This document shows positions 1-14,100 of a stretch of 64,000 nucleotides of DNA, piece by piece; within the stretch, counting starts at the first letter, position 1, and each line of letters starts with the position of its first letter. A program made the position numbers and the translations under genes. Under the pieces are notes generated by a model that saw only the letters and a program-made list of their open reading frames with translations, had not been told where the DNA came from and ran no database searches. Source of the stretch: Bufo bufo (lineage: Eukaryota > Chordata > Amphibia > Anura > Bufonidae); contig NC_053390.1 in the NCBI RefSeq assembly GCF_905171765.1, positions 309,059,466 through 309,123,465 of the forward strand. The letters are read 5' to 3'.

Positions 1-222
1 AAACTTCTCAGTGTGAGTTGCTATGTTATTAATCCATCCACCTAACCTCATTAATACACTTCCTCCAATGTCATCCAGATCACTGCAACACAGTGAATGG
101 AGCTTTGTAGTTTTAGCAATGGAGCTGCCGGGTAACAGCTGATCGGCAGGGGTGGGAAGTGACACCTCTACCCTGATTTGCTATTGATCAGCCATCAATG
201 TCAAAATCCAAGACAATATCTT
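1..222. other. unassigned non-coding sequence
   Basis: No coding exon, repeat boundary or RNA gene is recognisable. It lies upstream of the first visible PSME1 exon, so it is either PSME1 intron or 5' flank. Confidence 0.5.
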
Positions 223-226
223 TTAA

Positions 227-1974
227 CCACTTAAGGACCACAGGTTTATACCCCCTAGTGACCAGGCCCTTTTTTACAAATCGGCACTTCACAACTTTAA
301 CGGTTTATTGCTCGGTCATGCAACTTGGCACCCCAATGAATTTTACCTCCTTTTCTTCTCACAAATACAGCTTTCTTTTGATGGTATTGATTGCTGCTGA
401 GATTTTTCGTTTTTCTGATATTAATCAAAATAGACCACAATTTTCTCAAAAAAAGTGTATTTTTAACTTTCTCTGGTTAAATTGTTCAAATATAATTAAA
501 TTTCTATACAAGTTTGTGTCAGAATTTATTGTGCTACATGTCTTTGATAAAAAAAATTCAATAAGTGTATATTTTTTGGTTTGCGCAAAAGTTATAGCGT
601 TTACAAACTATGGTACAAAAATTTGAATTTCCGCATTTTTAAGCAGCTCTGACTTTCTGAGCACCTGTCATGTTTCTTGAGGTGCTAGAATGCCAGGATA
701 GTATAAATACCCCCAAAATGACCCCATTTTAGAAAGAAGACACCCCAAAGTATTCGCAGGGGGGCATGGTGAGTTTATGTATGATTAAAAAAAAAATCAC
801 AAGTTAGCGGAAAATGACACTTTCTGAGAAGAAAATAAAATAAATAAAGTTTCCATTTCTGCTAATTTCTGGCAAAAAAAAAAAATCTCCCTTGGACTCG
901 CTATACCCCTCAGTGAATACCTTGGGGTGTCTACTTTCCGAAATGGGGTCATTTGTGGGGTGTGTTTACTGTTCTGGCATTTTGGGCGGGGCTAAATTGT
1001 AAGCAACCCTGTAAAGCCTAAAGGTACTCGTTGGACTTTCGGCCCCTTTACGCACCTAGGCTGCACAAAAGTGTCACACATGTGGTATCGCCGTACTCAG
1101 GAGAAGTAGGGCAATGTGTTTTGGGGTGTATTTTTACATATACCCATGCTGGGTATAAAAAAAATTCAAAAGTTGTCATTTACAGAGATATTTCTCACAC
1201 ACAGTGATGAGGTGCGGGATGAGGTGACGGTTAGATTGGTACTATTTTGGTGGGCAAACGCCTTTTTGATCGCTTGCTGTTGTACTTTTTGTGATGTAAG
1301 GTGACAAAAAAATGGTTTAGCACAGTTTTATTTTTTACGGTGTTCATCTGAGGGGTTAGGTCATGTGATATATTTATAGAGCCAGTCGATACGGACGCGG
1401 CGATACCTAATATGTATACTCCCCGCCCCCCCCCCCCTATTTTTTACCAATTTTTTTTAACTTTATTTGGGGAAAATGACATTTTTGTTTATTTTTACTT
1501 GAAACTTTTAATTTTTTGGGGGGAAAACTTTATTTTTTCAACTTTTTTTTCACTGTATTTTTTGTCCCACTTTGGGACTTGAACTTTTGGGGGTCTAATC
1601 CTTTACAATGCATTCCAATACTTCTGTATTGGAATGCATTGGCTGTATGAATAATACAGTGAGTATTACTCATACAGCTTCCGGCCTGTGAGATCCAGGG
1701 GGCTGGATCTCACAGGCTTGTCACAGGAAGGCAGCGCGCTGCCTTCCATGCCATCGGGTCCCCCCTACAGCCGCATGGGGACCCGATGGCACCGCCGCCA
1801 GCCGCCGCAACCGCAGGTTAAGCTGCAAACCGCAGGGGAAGGGTCATGGGACCCCCCCGCGCATTTAGCCAAGGTGCCTTCTCAACGATTTGAGCAGGCA
1901 CCGGGTTCCGATCACCGGGCGGCGGTAATCGGAACTATACATGACGTACCGGTACGTCATGTGTCCTTAAGAGG
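227..1974. mobile_element. non-autonomous DNA transposon with TTAA target duplication (piggyBac-like)
   Basis: The element is bounded by TTAA at 223-226 and 1975-1978. Its ends are inverted: CCACTTAAGGAC on the left and the complement of CCTCTTAAGGAC on the right. The interior is AT-rich with long A and T runs, ends in a GC-rich hairpin zone (1680-1960), and encodes no transposase. Blocks at 600-780 and 1040-1150 recur in the element at 59053-62187, so both belong to one family. A TTAA duplication is typical of piggyBac, but the tips are not the usual piggyBac tips, so the superfamily is an inference. The 142-residue open frame at 198-626 is a by-product of AT-rich sequence. Confidence 0.7.
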
Positions 1975-1978
1975 TTAA

Positions 1979-2188
1979 GCACACCAAAGTACCTTAAAGT
2001 ATCCCCCAGCGTGTTGCTAATCATGATTTTCTTTCCTCATTCTGTCTCCTCATATTTGTTAAAATCGCAGTTTTAATGTCTGTTGGCGCCTTCTCCAAGT
2101 CAGGCTTGAAGTCAAGGGGGCAGCGGCCTCCTTGCTTCAAGGCATGATAAGACCGCCCCTTACCCCTCCTCTCTACATTGTGATGGAT
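1979..2188. other. unassigned non-coding sequence
   Basis: Short spacer between the TTAA element and the foldback at 2189. No exon or repeat boundary seen. Confidence 0.4.
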
Positions 2189-2512
2189 ATCTTGCCGTGA
2201 TACCAAGACCACGCTCTTCTCGTGCATGCGCTATGCGCTGCCTGTTACAGTGCGATCCCGGCTCCCTCACTCACCTCCTTCATTTTGCAGACTGTGCATG
2301 CGCCGTTCAGTTCCATCGAGCTCGCACCCGGCCGTCTCTTCTCGTCTTTAGCGTGAGCGTGATCACTGGCTTGCATTCTCCAGCGCCTGAAGCCAGTGAT
2401 CACGCTCACGCTAAAGACGAGAAGTGACGGCCGGGCGCGATGGAACTGAACGGCGCATGAGTAGTCTGCAAAATGAAGGCGGTGAGTGAGGGAGCCGGAA
2501 TCACGGCAAGAT
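2189..2512. repeat. foldback (palindromic) repeat, about 324 bp
   Basis: The left arm starts ATCTTGCCGTGAT and the right arm ends with its complement. Inner blocks also pair: CCGGCTCCCTCACTCACC with its complement near 2485, and GATCACTGGCTT around the centre near 2380. It is a MITE-like foldback with no coding capacity; the superfamily is not clear. Confidence 0.75.
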
Positions 2513-2575
2513 GTCGTCTGGGATGATCATCTGGGACACGGGACCCGCCGCTGCACGGCCATCCGGTATCGGCGG

Positions 2576-2607
2576 CATTTGCACGAGTACAAGTACTCGT
2601 GCAAATG
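2576..2607. repeat. short perfect palindrome inside a dispersed-type repeat
   Basis: Two 15-bp arms (CATTTGCACGAGTAC and its complement) are separated by AA. The surrounding stretch is rich in GGTATCGG units (2562-2655), which also produces paired open frames on both strands that are not genes. Confidence 0.7.
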
Positions 2608-2938
2608 TCCGGTATCGGTCCCTATACTGGTATCGGTATTGGTACATCCCTAAAATGTATGACAGCATGGGGTCCAATTGCTGGGCTCCCAACCAATCAT
2701 GAGAACGGGGGTCCCTGAGCCCCTACGTGAATGGAGCAGTAGTGTACATTTGGACTCCCAGAGATTATACATTTATGACCTATCCAGTGGATAGGTGAGA
2801 AATGCTGTTACAAACAGGAAAACTCCTTTTAGATAAGATCACTCTCAAGGCTGGTTGCTATGACCATGCAGAGTAAGAAAAACTGCTACAAATGTGTTAT
2901 ATTACGCCTTTTTCTGGCCTTTTAGTTGAAAGTTTTAT

Positions 2939-3074
2939 GGGGAGATTTATAGAAAACTAGTGTAAAGATTCCACCTTTTATGCTTCAGAGATCCTTTGGA
3001 AAATGAAAGGTGTAATCTGGTTGCTATGGGCAACTAAGCCAGTTTTCCTTTACACTAGTTTGATAAATCTCCCC
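2939..3074. repeat. palindromic MITE (GGGG-ATTTAT family)
   Basis: It starts GGGGAGATTTAT and ends GATAAATCTCCCC. The interior contains the paired blocks GGTTGCTATGGGCAACTAAG and its relatives. The same family is at 13518-13654 and 16509-16681. It ends about 30 bp before the acceptor of the first visible PSME1 exon. Confidence 0.75.
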
Positions 3075-3107
3075 TTAATTTAGCTTTACAACTCTTTATT
3101 TTTTCAG

Positions 3108-3203
3108 TCTCCAGAACTGAATGTTTCTGATTTGAAAACATTAAAAGCTGAGCTGGATATACCTATCCCAGACCCTGAGAAAGAAAAAGCAAAGGAGAAA
3201 GAG
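3108..3203 (+). CDS. PSME1: PSME1 coding exon (PIPDP region and start of KEKE segment)
   Basis: Acceptor ttttcag precedes 3108 and donor gtaaga follows 3203. The 32 codons, phase 0 at both ends, read SPELNVSDLKTLKAEL then DIPIPDPEKEKAKEKE. This matches the segment before the KEKE loop of PA28 alpha. Confidence 0.93.
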
Positions 3204-6200
3204 GTAAGATTATTATTTGTGTAGTTGTTACTTGCCATAGGGAGCCTCGACACACAACAGTCAAGGGCTGCAATATGGAAATATCTATCTAAATATCAGA
3301 TATATACTATGTATAATGCAGCTGCAATCAGTGCAATTTAATACAGTCAGGTCCATAAATATTGGGACATCGACACAACTCTAACATTTTTGGCTCTATA
3401 CACCACCACAATGCATTTGACATGAAACTAACAAGATGTGCTTTAACTGCAGACTGTCAGCTTTAATTGGAGGGTATTTACATCCAAATCAGGTGAACGG
3501 TGCAGGAATTACAACAGTTTGCATATGTGCCTCCCACTTGTTAAGGAACCAAAAGTAATGGGACAATTGGCTTCTCAGCTGTTCCATGGCCAGGTGTGTG
3601 TTATTCCATCATTATCCCAATTACAATGAGCAGATAAAAGGTCCAGAGTTCATTTCAAGTGTGCTATTTGCATTTGGAATCTGTTGCTGTCAACTTTAAA
3701 GAAGAGATCCAAAGACCTGTCACTATCAGTGAAGCAAGCCATTATTAGGCTGAAAAAACAAAACAAACCCATCAGAGAGATGGCAAAAACATTAGGCCTG
3801 GCCAAAACAACTGTTTGGAACATTCTTAAAAAGAAGGAACGCACTGGTGAGCTCAGCAACACCAAAAGACCCGGAAGACCACGGAAAACAACTGTGGTGG
3901 ATGACCGAAGAATTCTTTCCCTGGTGAAGAAAACACCCTTCACAACAGTTGGCCAGATCAAGAACACTCTCCAGGAGGTAGGTGTATGTGTGTCAAAGTC
4001 AACAATCAAGAGAAGACTTCACCAGAGTGAATACAGAGGGTTCACCACAAGATGTAAACCATTGGTGAGCCTCAAAAACAGGAAGGTCAGATTAGAGTTT
4101 GCCAAACGACATCTAAAAAAGCCTTCACAGTTCTGGAACATCCTATGGACAGATGAGACCAAGATCAACTTGTACCAGAGTGATGGGAAGAGAAGAGTAT
4201 GGAGAAGGAAAGGAACTTCTCATGATCCTAAGTATACCACCTCATCAGTGAAGCATGGTGGTGGTAGTGTCATGGCGTGGGCATGTATGGCTGCCAATGG
4301 AACTGGTTCTCTTGTGTTTATTGATGATGTGACTGCTGACAAAAGCAGCAGGATGAATTCTGAAGTGTTTCGGGCAATATTATCTGCTCATATTCAGCCA
4401 AATGCTTCAGAGCTCATTGGATGGCGCTTCACAGTGCAGATGGACAATGACCCAAAGCATACTGCAAAAGCGACCAAAGAGTTTTTTAAGGGAAAGAAGT
4501 GGAATGTTATGCAATGGCCAAGTCAATCACCTGACCTGAATCCGATTGAGCATGCATTTCAATTGCTGAAGACAAAACTGAAGGGAAAATGCCCCAAGAA
4601 CAAGTAGGAACTGAAGACTATAATTGACTGCAAAGGATTTGCAACCAAGTATTAAAAAGTGAAAGTTTGATTTATGATTATTATTCTGTCCCATTACTTT
4701 TGGTCCCTTAACAAGTGGGAGGCACATATGCAACTGCTGTCATTCCTGCACCGTTCACCTGATTTGGATGTAAATCACCTCAAATTAAAGCTGACAGTCT
4801 GCAGTTAAAGCACATCTTGTTTGTTTCATTTCAAATCCATTGTGGTGGTGTATAGAGTCAAAAATGTTAGAATTGTGTCGATGTCCCAATATTTATGGAC
4901 CTGACTGTATATGAAATACTGCGCCTCCAAACCCGATGGATACTGTCGGGCGGTAATAATTCAATTAAGAATTATTAATTATGGTCATAAAATAATTAAC
5001 CATGAAAAAATAAAGTTTGTCATAAATTCTTGAAATCATGACCTGGTGAGTTGTAGACAAACTAATCGATACAATTCACATCTGAGTCCGACTATTTCCA
5101 CAGATAATAAGTTCTTTTGACGTGAGATGACGTTAATGCTAAAGGTGTAGTTTTACATTATACAATAATACACAGGTATTATAAAAATATGCAGATTTAT
5201 TGGTTACAAGGTTATAAACATAAATAAGTAAATAAACACAATGATACATGCAAATGAATATATTCAGCGTTGATCTAAAGCATTACAAGCTTAACAATAC
5301 ATGTAAGTAGAAGTAACTTGTCACATTATAACAAAGCTATTATTAGTTTAGGATATCAAAATAGGAAAATATTTCAGAGGAAACCTCTTATCAGGATGGG
5401 CATGTCTAATCCTAGACATTAATATGGAATGCTAAATACATTCCGCCCCCTTCTAACCAACTACACATCATGACTTCAAGAATGGACAAATCCATAAAGC
5501 AGGGAAGATATTGGCCCATATCGTCAACAAAAATACCGCCGCCCCACCGGCTCTTTGTATACGAACCTCTGATGGTGTAATACAAGAAAGCACTGAAGGT
5601 ATCGTGGCAGGTTTCCGGGAATTTTACCTGGACCTATACCGATCGACAGTATGTTACTCGACCAATGACCTTGATAATTATCTTGAGGAAGTAATAACAT
5701 TAGAAGAGATTCAAGAAGCTGTTAGAGGTCTAGCAAATGGGAAATTACCTGGACCAGATGGGCTCCCTCTAGAGGTTTATACTAAATATATCGATATTTT
5801 GGGACCACAACTGCATGATATGTACAGGGCGGTCCAACAAACAGGGAATCTCCCAGATTCTTTATACGATGCTTCCATAGTGGTATTGTTGAAACCAGAC
5901 AAGGATCCAGTGGATTGTGCGTCATACAGACCCATTTCACTGTTAAACCTAGACTACAAAGTGCTCACAAAAATCCTGGCCAATAGATTAAATACAATAA
6001 TACCCAACATTTTTCACGGAGATCAGACTGGATTTATTCCGGGTCAATCGATGTCCAGTAATATTAGAAGAGCACAGGTTATAGCACAAATAGGAATGCA
6101 AAACAATAATCAATGGGCTATGGCCTCATTGGATACGGCCAAAGCCTTTGACCCAAAAGACTTACTCTAAAAAGATTGCCCCTATAGAATCCACATTCAA

Positions 6201-8133
6201 TGATAAATTCAAGGTATGGAAAACTCTTCCCCTGTCAATAATGGGTAGAATAAACCTTATAAAAATAGTATTACTACCTAAAGGATTGTATTTATTAGAA
6301 CATGCATGCACCCAAATATCCCGTAGTTTCTTTGACCGCATCCACTCTCTGATGGTTAATTTCATCTGGGGTGACGCTAGACATAAGCTTCCACTTACAA
6401 CACTACAGCGATCGAAACAACAGGGATGAGCGACATTGCCAAACTTCCATTTATATTTCTTGGCGGGGCAATTAAGGTATCTATCTACATGGGTTACACA
6501 GAAGCCGCACCAGAATGCGGAATACTAACATTATCTCGGACTTTCCACACTATGGCCAGTCCTAGAGAATATTGGTTTACTTTCTGGGCGTGTATTGCAG
6601 ATACACAGGTTGGCTCATCAGGTGTGGAAGGATGCAAAACTTCACCAATACAAGGATTGGGCAGATGTTATACCACTATGGATGGGATAACCCACTGTTC
6701 CCACATCTTCAAAATATTGAAGGAATAAATATCTGGAAAGAATATGGAATAACCATGCTTCTTTTCTCAACTTCAGGAACAATCTGGGGTGATACGCTCC
6801 CAGTTCTTTTTTTTTTTTAAATCAGATCTTTTTTATTAAACATTTTACAGTGTAGATACACGTTTTAACACATTGCAAACAAGGATGACATAGAAATATA
6901 CTGTCCAGCTCCCAGTTCTTTAGATATTTGTAAGTTAGACACGCTCTCCAGGAACAATTTAAGAACAATGAAAGGGCTATATCCTCTTATCCTTTAATAG
7001 GAATTATTAAGTCACAAGGACCAAAAGAATAATCTCTGCACTTTACACACACCTTTTGGGAATTCACATGTCATCACATCCAATGGTGGCTGAATCTAGA
7101 TAGAAGGGGGACATCCCTTATCTTACTGCAGAAGATTGGTCAGAGGCATTAGAGGCTGCTATAAAAGTCTCACCCTCTATAAACAATAAACAATAGACTT
7201 ATTCAACTATTTATTCTACACAGAAGTTATTTAACCCCCACTAGGCTGCATAGGATGGCGAGGATGTCTCACTCCAGATGTCTTAGATGTTCACACGAAA
7301 ATGCTGTTTTTTGGCATATGTTGTGGGAATACAGTTACATCAGCTCATTTTGGCAGGCAGTACTTGGGGTACTTTCTTCCATAGGTCTAGTACCCATACC
7401 ATTATGCCCCAAAGTCTGTTTATTGGGTATATTAGACGAGGAAGGGTGGACACACTATAATAAAATATTCTTGTGGAAAACACTGTTTCTAGCTTGGAAA
7501 AAGTTAATCAAGCGGTGCCTTTAGAGAATGTGATGTTTATACATAGAAAATGTCCCCAAAAAGTTATAAAAGTCTGGGGCCTTTGGTGTGCATCGCCATT
7601 GACCCTACCTAACAATTTTACGATACCTGATGACTCCACTCCGTAGTACAAATGACAGTCAACACATGCCTTTATAGCATTCGTCTGTTTTATTGTATTT
7701 GGACGGTATAAGAAATAAGATGGAAATGGTGTGTGTGTGTATATATATGTGTATATATATAATATATATATATATTACTCATAATTGAATGTGTAATGAC
7801 CTTGCTACCCATGTCTCTTATGTACACGTCATTGTTAATTTTGTACAATAATATATGTACTGATGTCTTGCCTTGTTATTTTTTAATAAAACGAGGTTAA
7901 AAAAAAAGAATGGACAAATCCATTCAAGGATATAACTTAGAAGGGATAACTGTATCCTTCTGCCCCATCCTGGACTATTTTCACACATTATGACTTTGGT
8001 AAGACTATTAAGACAAACAGGGATCTATGATCAAAGCTATTATTATATCATAAATGGGAAGAACTTTGAACAAGTTTTTCCTGTGGGAATCTATCACTTA
8101 GCTTGGTGAAGAATATTACTATAAAAAAATAAA

Positions 8134-8185
<52 letters not shown>

Positions 8186-11100
8186 TATATATAAATAAAA
8201 TCATTTAATGCTTTGATAGATTATGAGTCTTTATTCTTCTGCAGGTAGAATTAAGCCACACAATATTCTAAGACTACATCTCAATATGAAGATAATCAAT
8301 TAATGAATGTATTTATTTATTCGCCAATCTAGATGGTATCATTTTACCCTCCTTTTCCAATTAGTCTTAATAAAATGAAATATCATTCTTTGTGACTCTT
8401 ATCAAGTCCTAGTAGGAATCTCACTTCTGCTCCTAGGAAAGCTGGGTGGTCCATCATTGCATACTCACCATGGCTTTCATCTTGATAGACCCCTCTAGAG
8501 AGCTCAACTTGTCCTTGTGTGTCTAAGCCTGTCTTCTAACCTCTGTAGGTGTCTAGCTCTTTGGTATTTTGATCTCCTGGTTGCTTGGTTCCTTTGGGCC
8601 CCTTCCTCATCCGTGTATCTGGCTTATTACCAAAAACGTATTGGTCAGTTAGACACACAGTTTGGAACATTCCAATCACTGTCGGTTAGGCATGTACACA
8701 CGATAAGGACTATGATGTCATTGTATTAACCAGAATACATTTCTGCTGCTGTTGTAATGTAACCTACTCATACCTAGGTGGCACTGTTGTATAAGCTATT
8801 AGCATCATACTATAAAGAGTTAAACGCGCAAGTCTGACTTCATCTTGCATTCTATACATTTGACATCTAGAACCTTAAATCAGAACAATAAGGATTAACT
8901 TTGACACATATGCTAATTAAAATGCAGACTTAGTGCTACCATTAGACATCTCTCAATCTGTCAAATTTATTGTACAGATAAGAATACAATCTGACACTTG
9001 CACGTATCTCTTCAAAGAGTAGTTAATTGCTAGTTAGAATAACATATCTTTCTTCGGACAGAGACTCATTAACACAGTCTAATACTTCAAGATTCTTCCT
9101 ATATTTTAGGGGTGGAAGCATTCTTAGTGAGAATTATATAAGTTAATAGATGTATTATATATCTTTTATAACATTTAACAACATATACAGTACAGACCAA
9201 AAATTTGGACACACCTTCTCATTCAAAGAGTTTTCTTTATTTTCATGACTATGAAAATTGTAGATTCACACTGAAGGCATCAAAACTATGAATTAACACA
9301 TGTGGAATTATATACATAACAAACAAGTGTGAAACAACTGAAAATATGTCATATTCTAGGTTCTTCAAAGTAGCCACCTTTTGCTTTGATTACTGCTTTG
9401 CACACTCTTGGCATTCTCTTGATGAGCTTCAAGAGGTAGTCCCCTGAAATGGTTTTCACTTCACAGGTGTGCCCTGTCAGGTTTAATAAGTGGGATTTCT
9501 TGCCTTATAAATGGGGTTGGGACCATCAGTGGCGTTGAGGAGAAGTTAGGTGGATACACAGCTGATAGTCCTACTGAATAGACTGTTAGAATTTGAATTA
9601 TGGCAAGAAAAAATCAACTAAGTAAAGAAAAACGATTACTTTAAGAAATGAAGGTCAGTCAGTCAGCCGAAAAAATTGGGAAAACTTTGAAAGTAAGGGC
9701 TATTTGACCATGAAGGAGAGTGATGGCGTGCTGCGCCAGATGACCTGGCCTCCACAGTCACCGGACCTGAACCCAATCGAGATGGTTTGGGGTGAGCTGG
9801 ACCGCAGAGTGAAGGCAAAAGGGCCAACAAGTGCTAAGCATCTCTGGGAACTCCTTCAAGACTGTTGGAAGACCATTTCAGGGGACTACCTCTTGAAGCT
9901 CATCAAGAGAATGCCAAGAGTGTGCAAAGCAGTAATCAAAACAAAAGGTGACTACTTTGAAGAACCTAGAATATGACATATTTTCAGTTGTTTCACACTT
10001 GTTTGTTATGTATATAATTCCACATGTGTTAATTCATAGTTTTGATGCCTTCATAGTCATGAAAATAAAGAAAACTCTTTGAATGAGAAGGTGTGTCCAA
10101 ACTTTTGGTCTGTACTGTAGATGTAGCAGGGGTAACACACACACACTCTTAACTCAAATTTCTTAACTCATAACGTTATCTTGAAACAAAAGCCACTGAA
10201 AAGTAATTGCTTAACACATTTAGTTTAGATAACAGGTCTCATACAGCATGTGTGTTAACCCTGCTACATCCGTACATAACAATACCATCTATCCTATTGA
10301 TTATCTTATACTTAAAGAATTAAAATTCATTTCACGTATATGTATATATATTTTCAGATTTGTTTCTTATCTCATTCCTCTACTTACTCACCCCCTGCTT
10401 CATTAACAGACAGCAAGCTGTAGGGGTCATTTGTACCAGATGTTTAGAGAACATACTAACTTCCTCATGCTTTATCTTTAAATATAAATCTTTTAAAAGA
10501 CAAGGAGTACTCTCTCAAACTGGCACAATTATAGAGAAAATTATGAGAATACACTTTAGGAACATGTGGCCTTTCCATAAACATACAAAATGGTGGACAT
10601 ATCACAAGATGGCAGATACCATACTATTAAACATAGCAATTCATGTTTGATTTATTTCGGGCCAATAATTTTTACGACCATACACACACAGCGACTTCAT
10701 ACATTTTTGGTGGTATCTTCACTGGCATTTTTACTGCAGTTTTTTAAGTAAAAAATCTAATAAAGTCTGTAATGCAATATTGAAAACTCTACACCTGTTT
10801 CTGTTGCTTTTTATGCTTTTGGGATCAAATGTTGGCTTTATTTAATTTTTTCAAATTGCACCCTACTCTGGGTATAGATTTTTTATTTATTTTTTCTGGG
10901 TCAAGCGCACAGATGAAAGCATGGTGTGCCTGGGTACTGTAGTTTGTGGGTGGTCACTGGGTCTGAGGTGCTGGACAACCCATTCATAGGAGCGCCGAAA
11001 GTGACACAGGAATTCATGGGTAAGGGTACAGTGAGTGTGTATCTGCATGGATTTTAGAGTTAAACATTTGTGTCCTTTTACATACTTGCTCCATACAGCT

Positions 11101-14100
11101 TTGATATGATATTTACAGAATTTTTTTGTTATAGAAGAAAGAAAAAGATGACAAAAAGAAAGATGATGAGGAGGAAAAAGGTAAAGATTTAGTGTAGGAC
11201 TGAAAACAACTTTTTGGACACCTAGCTTGGCGCTTTATTATGGAAACCTGCAGCATGTAAGAGTGTATAGCATTAAGGGCTCATTCACACAACCATATTT
11301 TTTTTCCGTTCCATTTTTTTTTTGCGGACCGTATGTGGAACCATTAATTTCAACTGGTCCGCAAAAAAAAATTAAGGTACTCCGTGTGCATTACATTTCC
11401 ATTCCGCAACATTTTGAGTCTTCTCCTATTATTGTCCGCAAAACACGTTCCATGGCTCCATTTAAGTCAATGGGTCCGCAAAAAATACGGAATGCATACG
11501 AACACATATGTATGTCATCCGTATTTTGCGGATCCATGCCAACTTTGCCCATGTGTTTACGGTTTACAAACATTACAGTACATTACAGTAATGATTAAAA
11601 AATTTCTGTTTGCGATCCATAAAAAACAGATCGCATATGGAAACCAAACTGAGATTTTTTGCGGAAATACAAACACTACAGTTAAAAAAACGGAACAACG
11701 GGTCTGTGAAAAACGGACCACAAAACACATACGGTCGTGTGAATAAGCCCTAAAGGGAACCTGTTTGCACCAAAATGGCCTCTATACTGCTCGCAATACC
11801 TTACAGCTGATGCCATCTGGTTTTGAATGATGTGCTTGCTGTCCAATGAGCATGACTGCTGTAAAACAACTTTTATTCTGCAGCAGGCTGTGCAAATGAG
11901 GATCTTGAAGTCAGGGGGGTTGCGGCTTTCCACACCCCCTTCACATTTGACTGATGGACTTTTTTGTTTCCTTCATGCACAATTCCTTCTTGAGATCTTG
12001 CTAGAGATGAGCGAATTTCAAACCGATCCGTTATGCAGGCCATAGACTTCTATTATGACGGAATACCTCTAAAGGCATTCTGTTATGCATTCCGTCATAG
12101 AATTGCGTTATGGTCCATGGTAACAGAATCCATAACGCAATTTTGCTTTTACCACCAAACAAAGCATGAATGAATTTCGTGACCCGAAATTCGCTCATCT
12201 CTAGATCTTGCGGATGCGCTGTACGATAATGTTCTTGGGTGTGCTCACAGATCTATCACACAGCGATGTGCCACTGTGATAGATTTGGTGCATCTTGTGA
12301 CTGCCTGGTCTAAGCCTCTTTCACACAATCAGTGATTTCCATCGGTGATTAAGAGCCAAAACCAGAAGTGGTGCTACACAGAGATAAGATATAATGGAAG
12401 GATATGCTCTTGTTCTATGTTTTGTCCCTGCACCTGGTTTGGGCTCACAATCACTGGTGGAAATCACTGATCCAACACTGACTGTGTGAAAGCAGCCTAA
12501 GTTTAAGCAGTACAACTGTTCAGCAGTAGTGGACATACCCCTTTTTACACTTCTCTCTTTAGGCCCTCCCTGTGGTCCAATTTCTTGTAATGAGAAAATC
12601 ACAAGTTTGCAAAGAAAGATCAAGACTGAAATCCAGCAATTAAAGGAAAATCTGAATATGGTAAGAAATAGTGGCAAGGCTCTAGCATTGAGGGTATAGA
12701 CTGGAGACAGGGAGCTGTGATTTGGTCGATGTGAGAATGTGGTAGCTAAAAATGAAAAATGGAAAGCAATGGGATAAGCACTTCTCCTATACTCTGTATA
12801 TTGTGTCCTTCTCAGGTTACGCTTTGGCTGCAGCTACAGATTCCGCAGATTGAGGACGGGAATAACTTTGGAGTAGCGGTTCAGGTGAGTCATGGGACCC
12901 TGTACATGATGTAACTCTGCGGTTTATATTGACTGGTACTATGTTAGTCTCTTTCTGTGCCTAGGAAAAAGTATTTGAACTAATGACTAGTGTAAGGACC
13001 AAGATCGATGCATCTCATACTCAGATATCGAAGTAAGTGACATTTCAAAAATGCTAAATTAGTATCAGTTGTATGTATTAAAAGGGTTGTTTTATGAAGA
13101 CAACACTGTATATATGCCCTACCTGTACACATGAATGTCATAGAGAGGTTCTCTGCCTAGGCCCCCATCTATGAGCAGGCAGACTCCAGTAGTTTGTGTG
13201 ACATGGATGGACATTCATTTCAGTGGCTACCATTTAAGGGTCCATTCACACGTCCGTATTTGTTTTGCGGATCTGCAAAACACGGACACCGGAAATGTGC
13301 GTTCTGCATTTTGTGGACCGCACATTGCAGGCACTCTTATAGAAAATGCCTTTTCTTGTCCTCAATTTTGCGTACTCGGAAGTGCGGATCTGCAAATGCG
13401 GATACGGAAAGCACATTCCGGCCCCATTGAAAATAAATGGGTCCGCACCTGTTCTGCAAAATTGCGGAACGGATGCGGACCCATTTTGCGGACGTGTGAA
13501 TGGACCCTAACACTACTGGGGTCATTTATCAAACTGGTGTAAATTACAACTGGCTTAGTTGCCTATAGCAACCAATCAGTTTCCAGCTTTCATTTTCCAA
13601 AGAAGCTGTCAAAAGTGAAAGGTGTAATCTAATTGGTTGCTATGGGCAACTAAGGAAGGCAACATGGAGGTGTCCGATAATGTATAAAAGCAGTTCAAAA
13701 TATAACACGTGTCTGCAGCAAAAATATAAGTGGTGCAAATTTGCTCTTTTAGTTTTTACTTTTTTCAGCATGCTCAACGAAGGGATGGGCCATAGCGGAA
13801 AGAGGACAGAGCTTTGCGGAGATGGGCCTCTGATGCGCCATTTTGCACCCAAAAATTTTCTTAAAGGTGTTGGCCACTGTATATACTTATTACAACTGTG
13901 TAGGAGGCAGGGGAATAGTAAACCAGCCAGGTTTTGTTATTACGGTATATGAACCATGCCCCTTCTACTCTGCTTCCCCGACCATGCGCTCTCGTCTATG
14001 GCTGCGCACAACATGTAGGAGCTTTACAACAAGCTGCTCCATGCCTGAAGATTGGTGAAGTCCAGTGCATCTGTACTGTTCTCCAGCTCCTGTAAGCACA

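Larger units (their letters stand above)
5496..7905 (+). mobile_element. 5'-truncated, internally deleted L1 LINE with target-site duplication
   Basis: An 18-bp direct repeat, AAGAATGGACAAATCCAT, flanks the insert at 5478-5495 and 7906-7923. The insert ends in AATAAA plus an A run, as for L1 target-primed insertion. It begins inside ORF2 and lacks the endonuclease. Confidence 0.95.

Noticed and set aside
198..626. 142-residue open frame
   Set aside because: Crosses the boundary of a TTAA-flanked transposon at 227 and is AT-driven.
13171..13542. Overlapping open frames on both strands
   Set aside because: Generated by the TWA-family palindrome 13238-13507.
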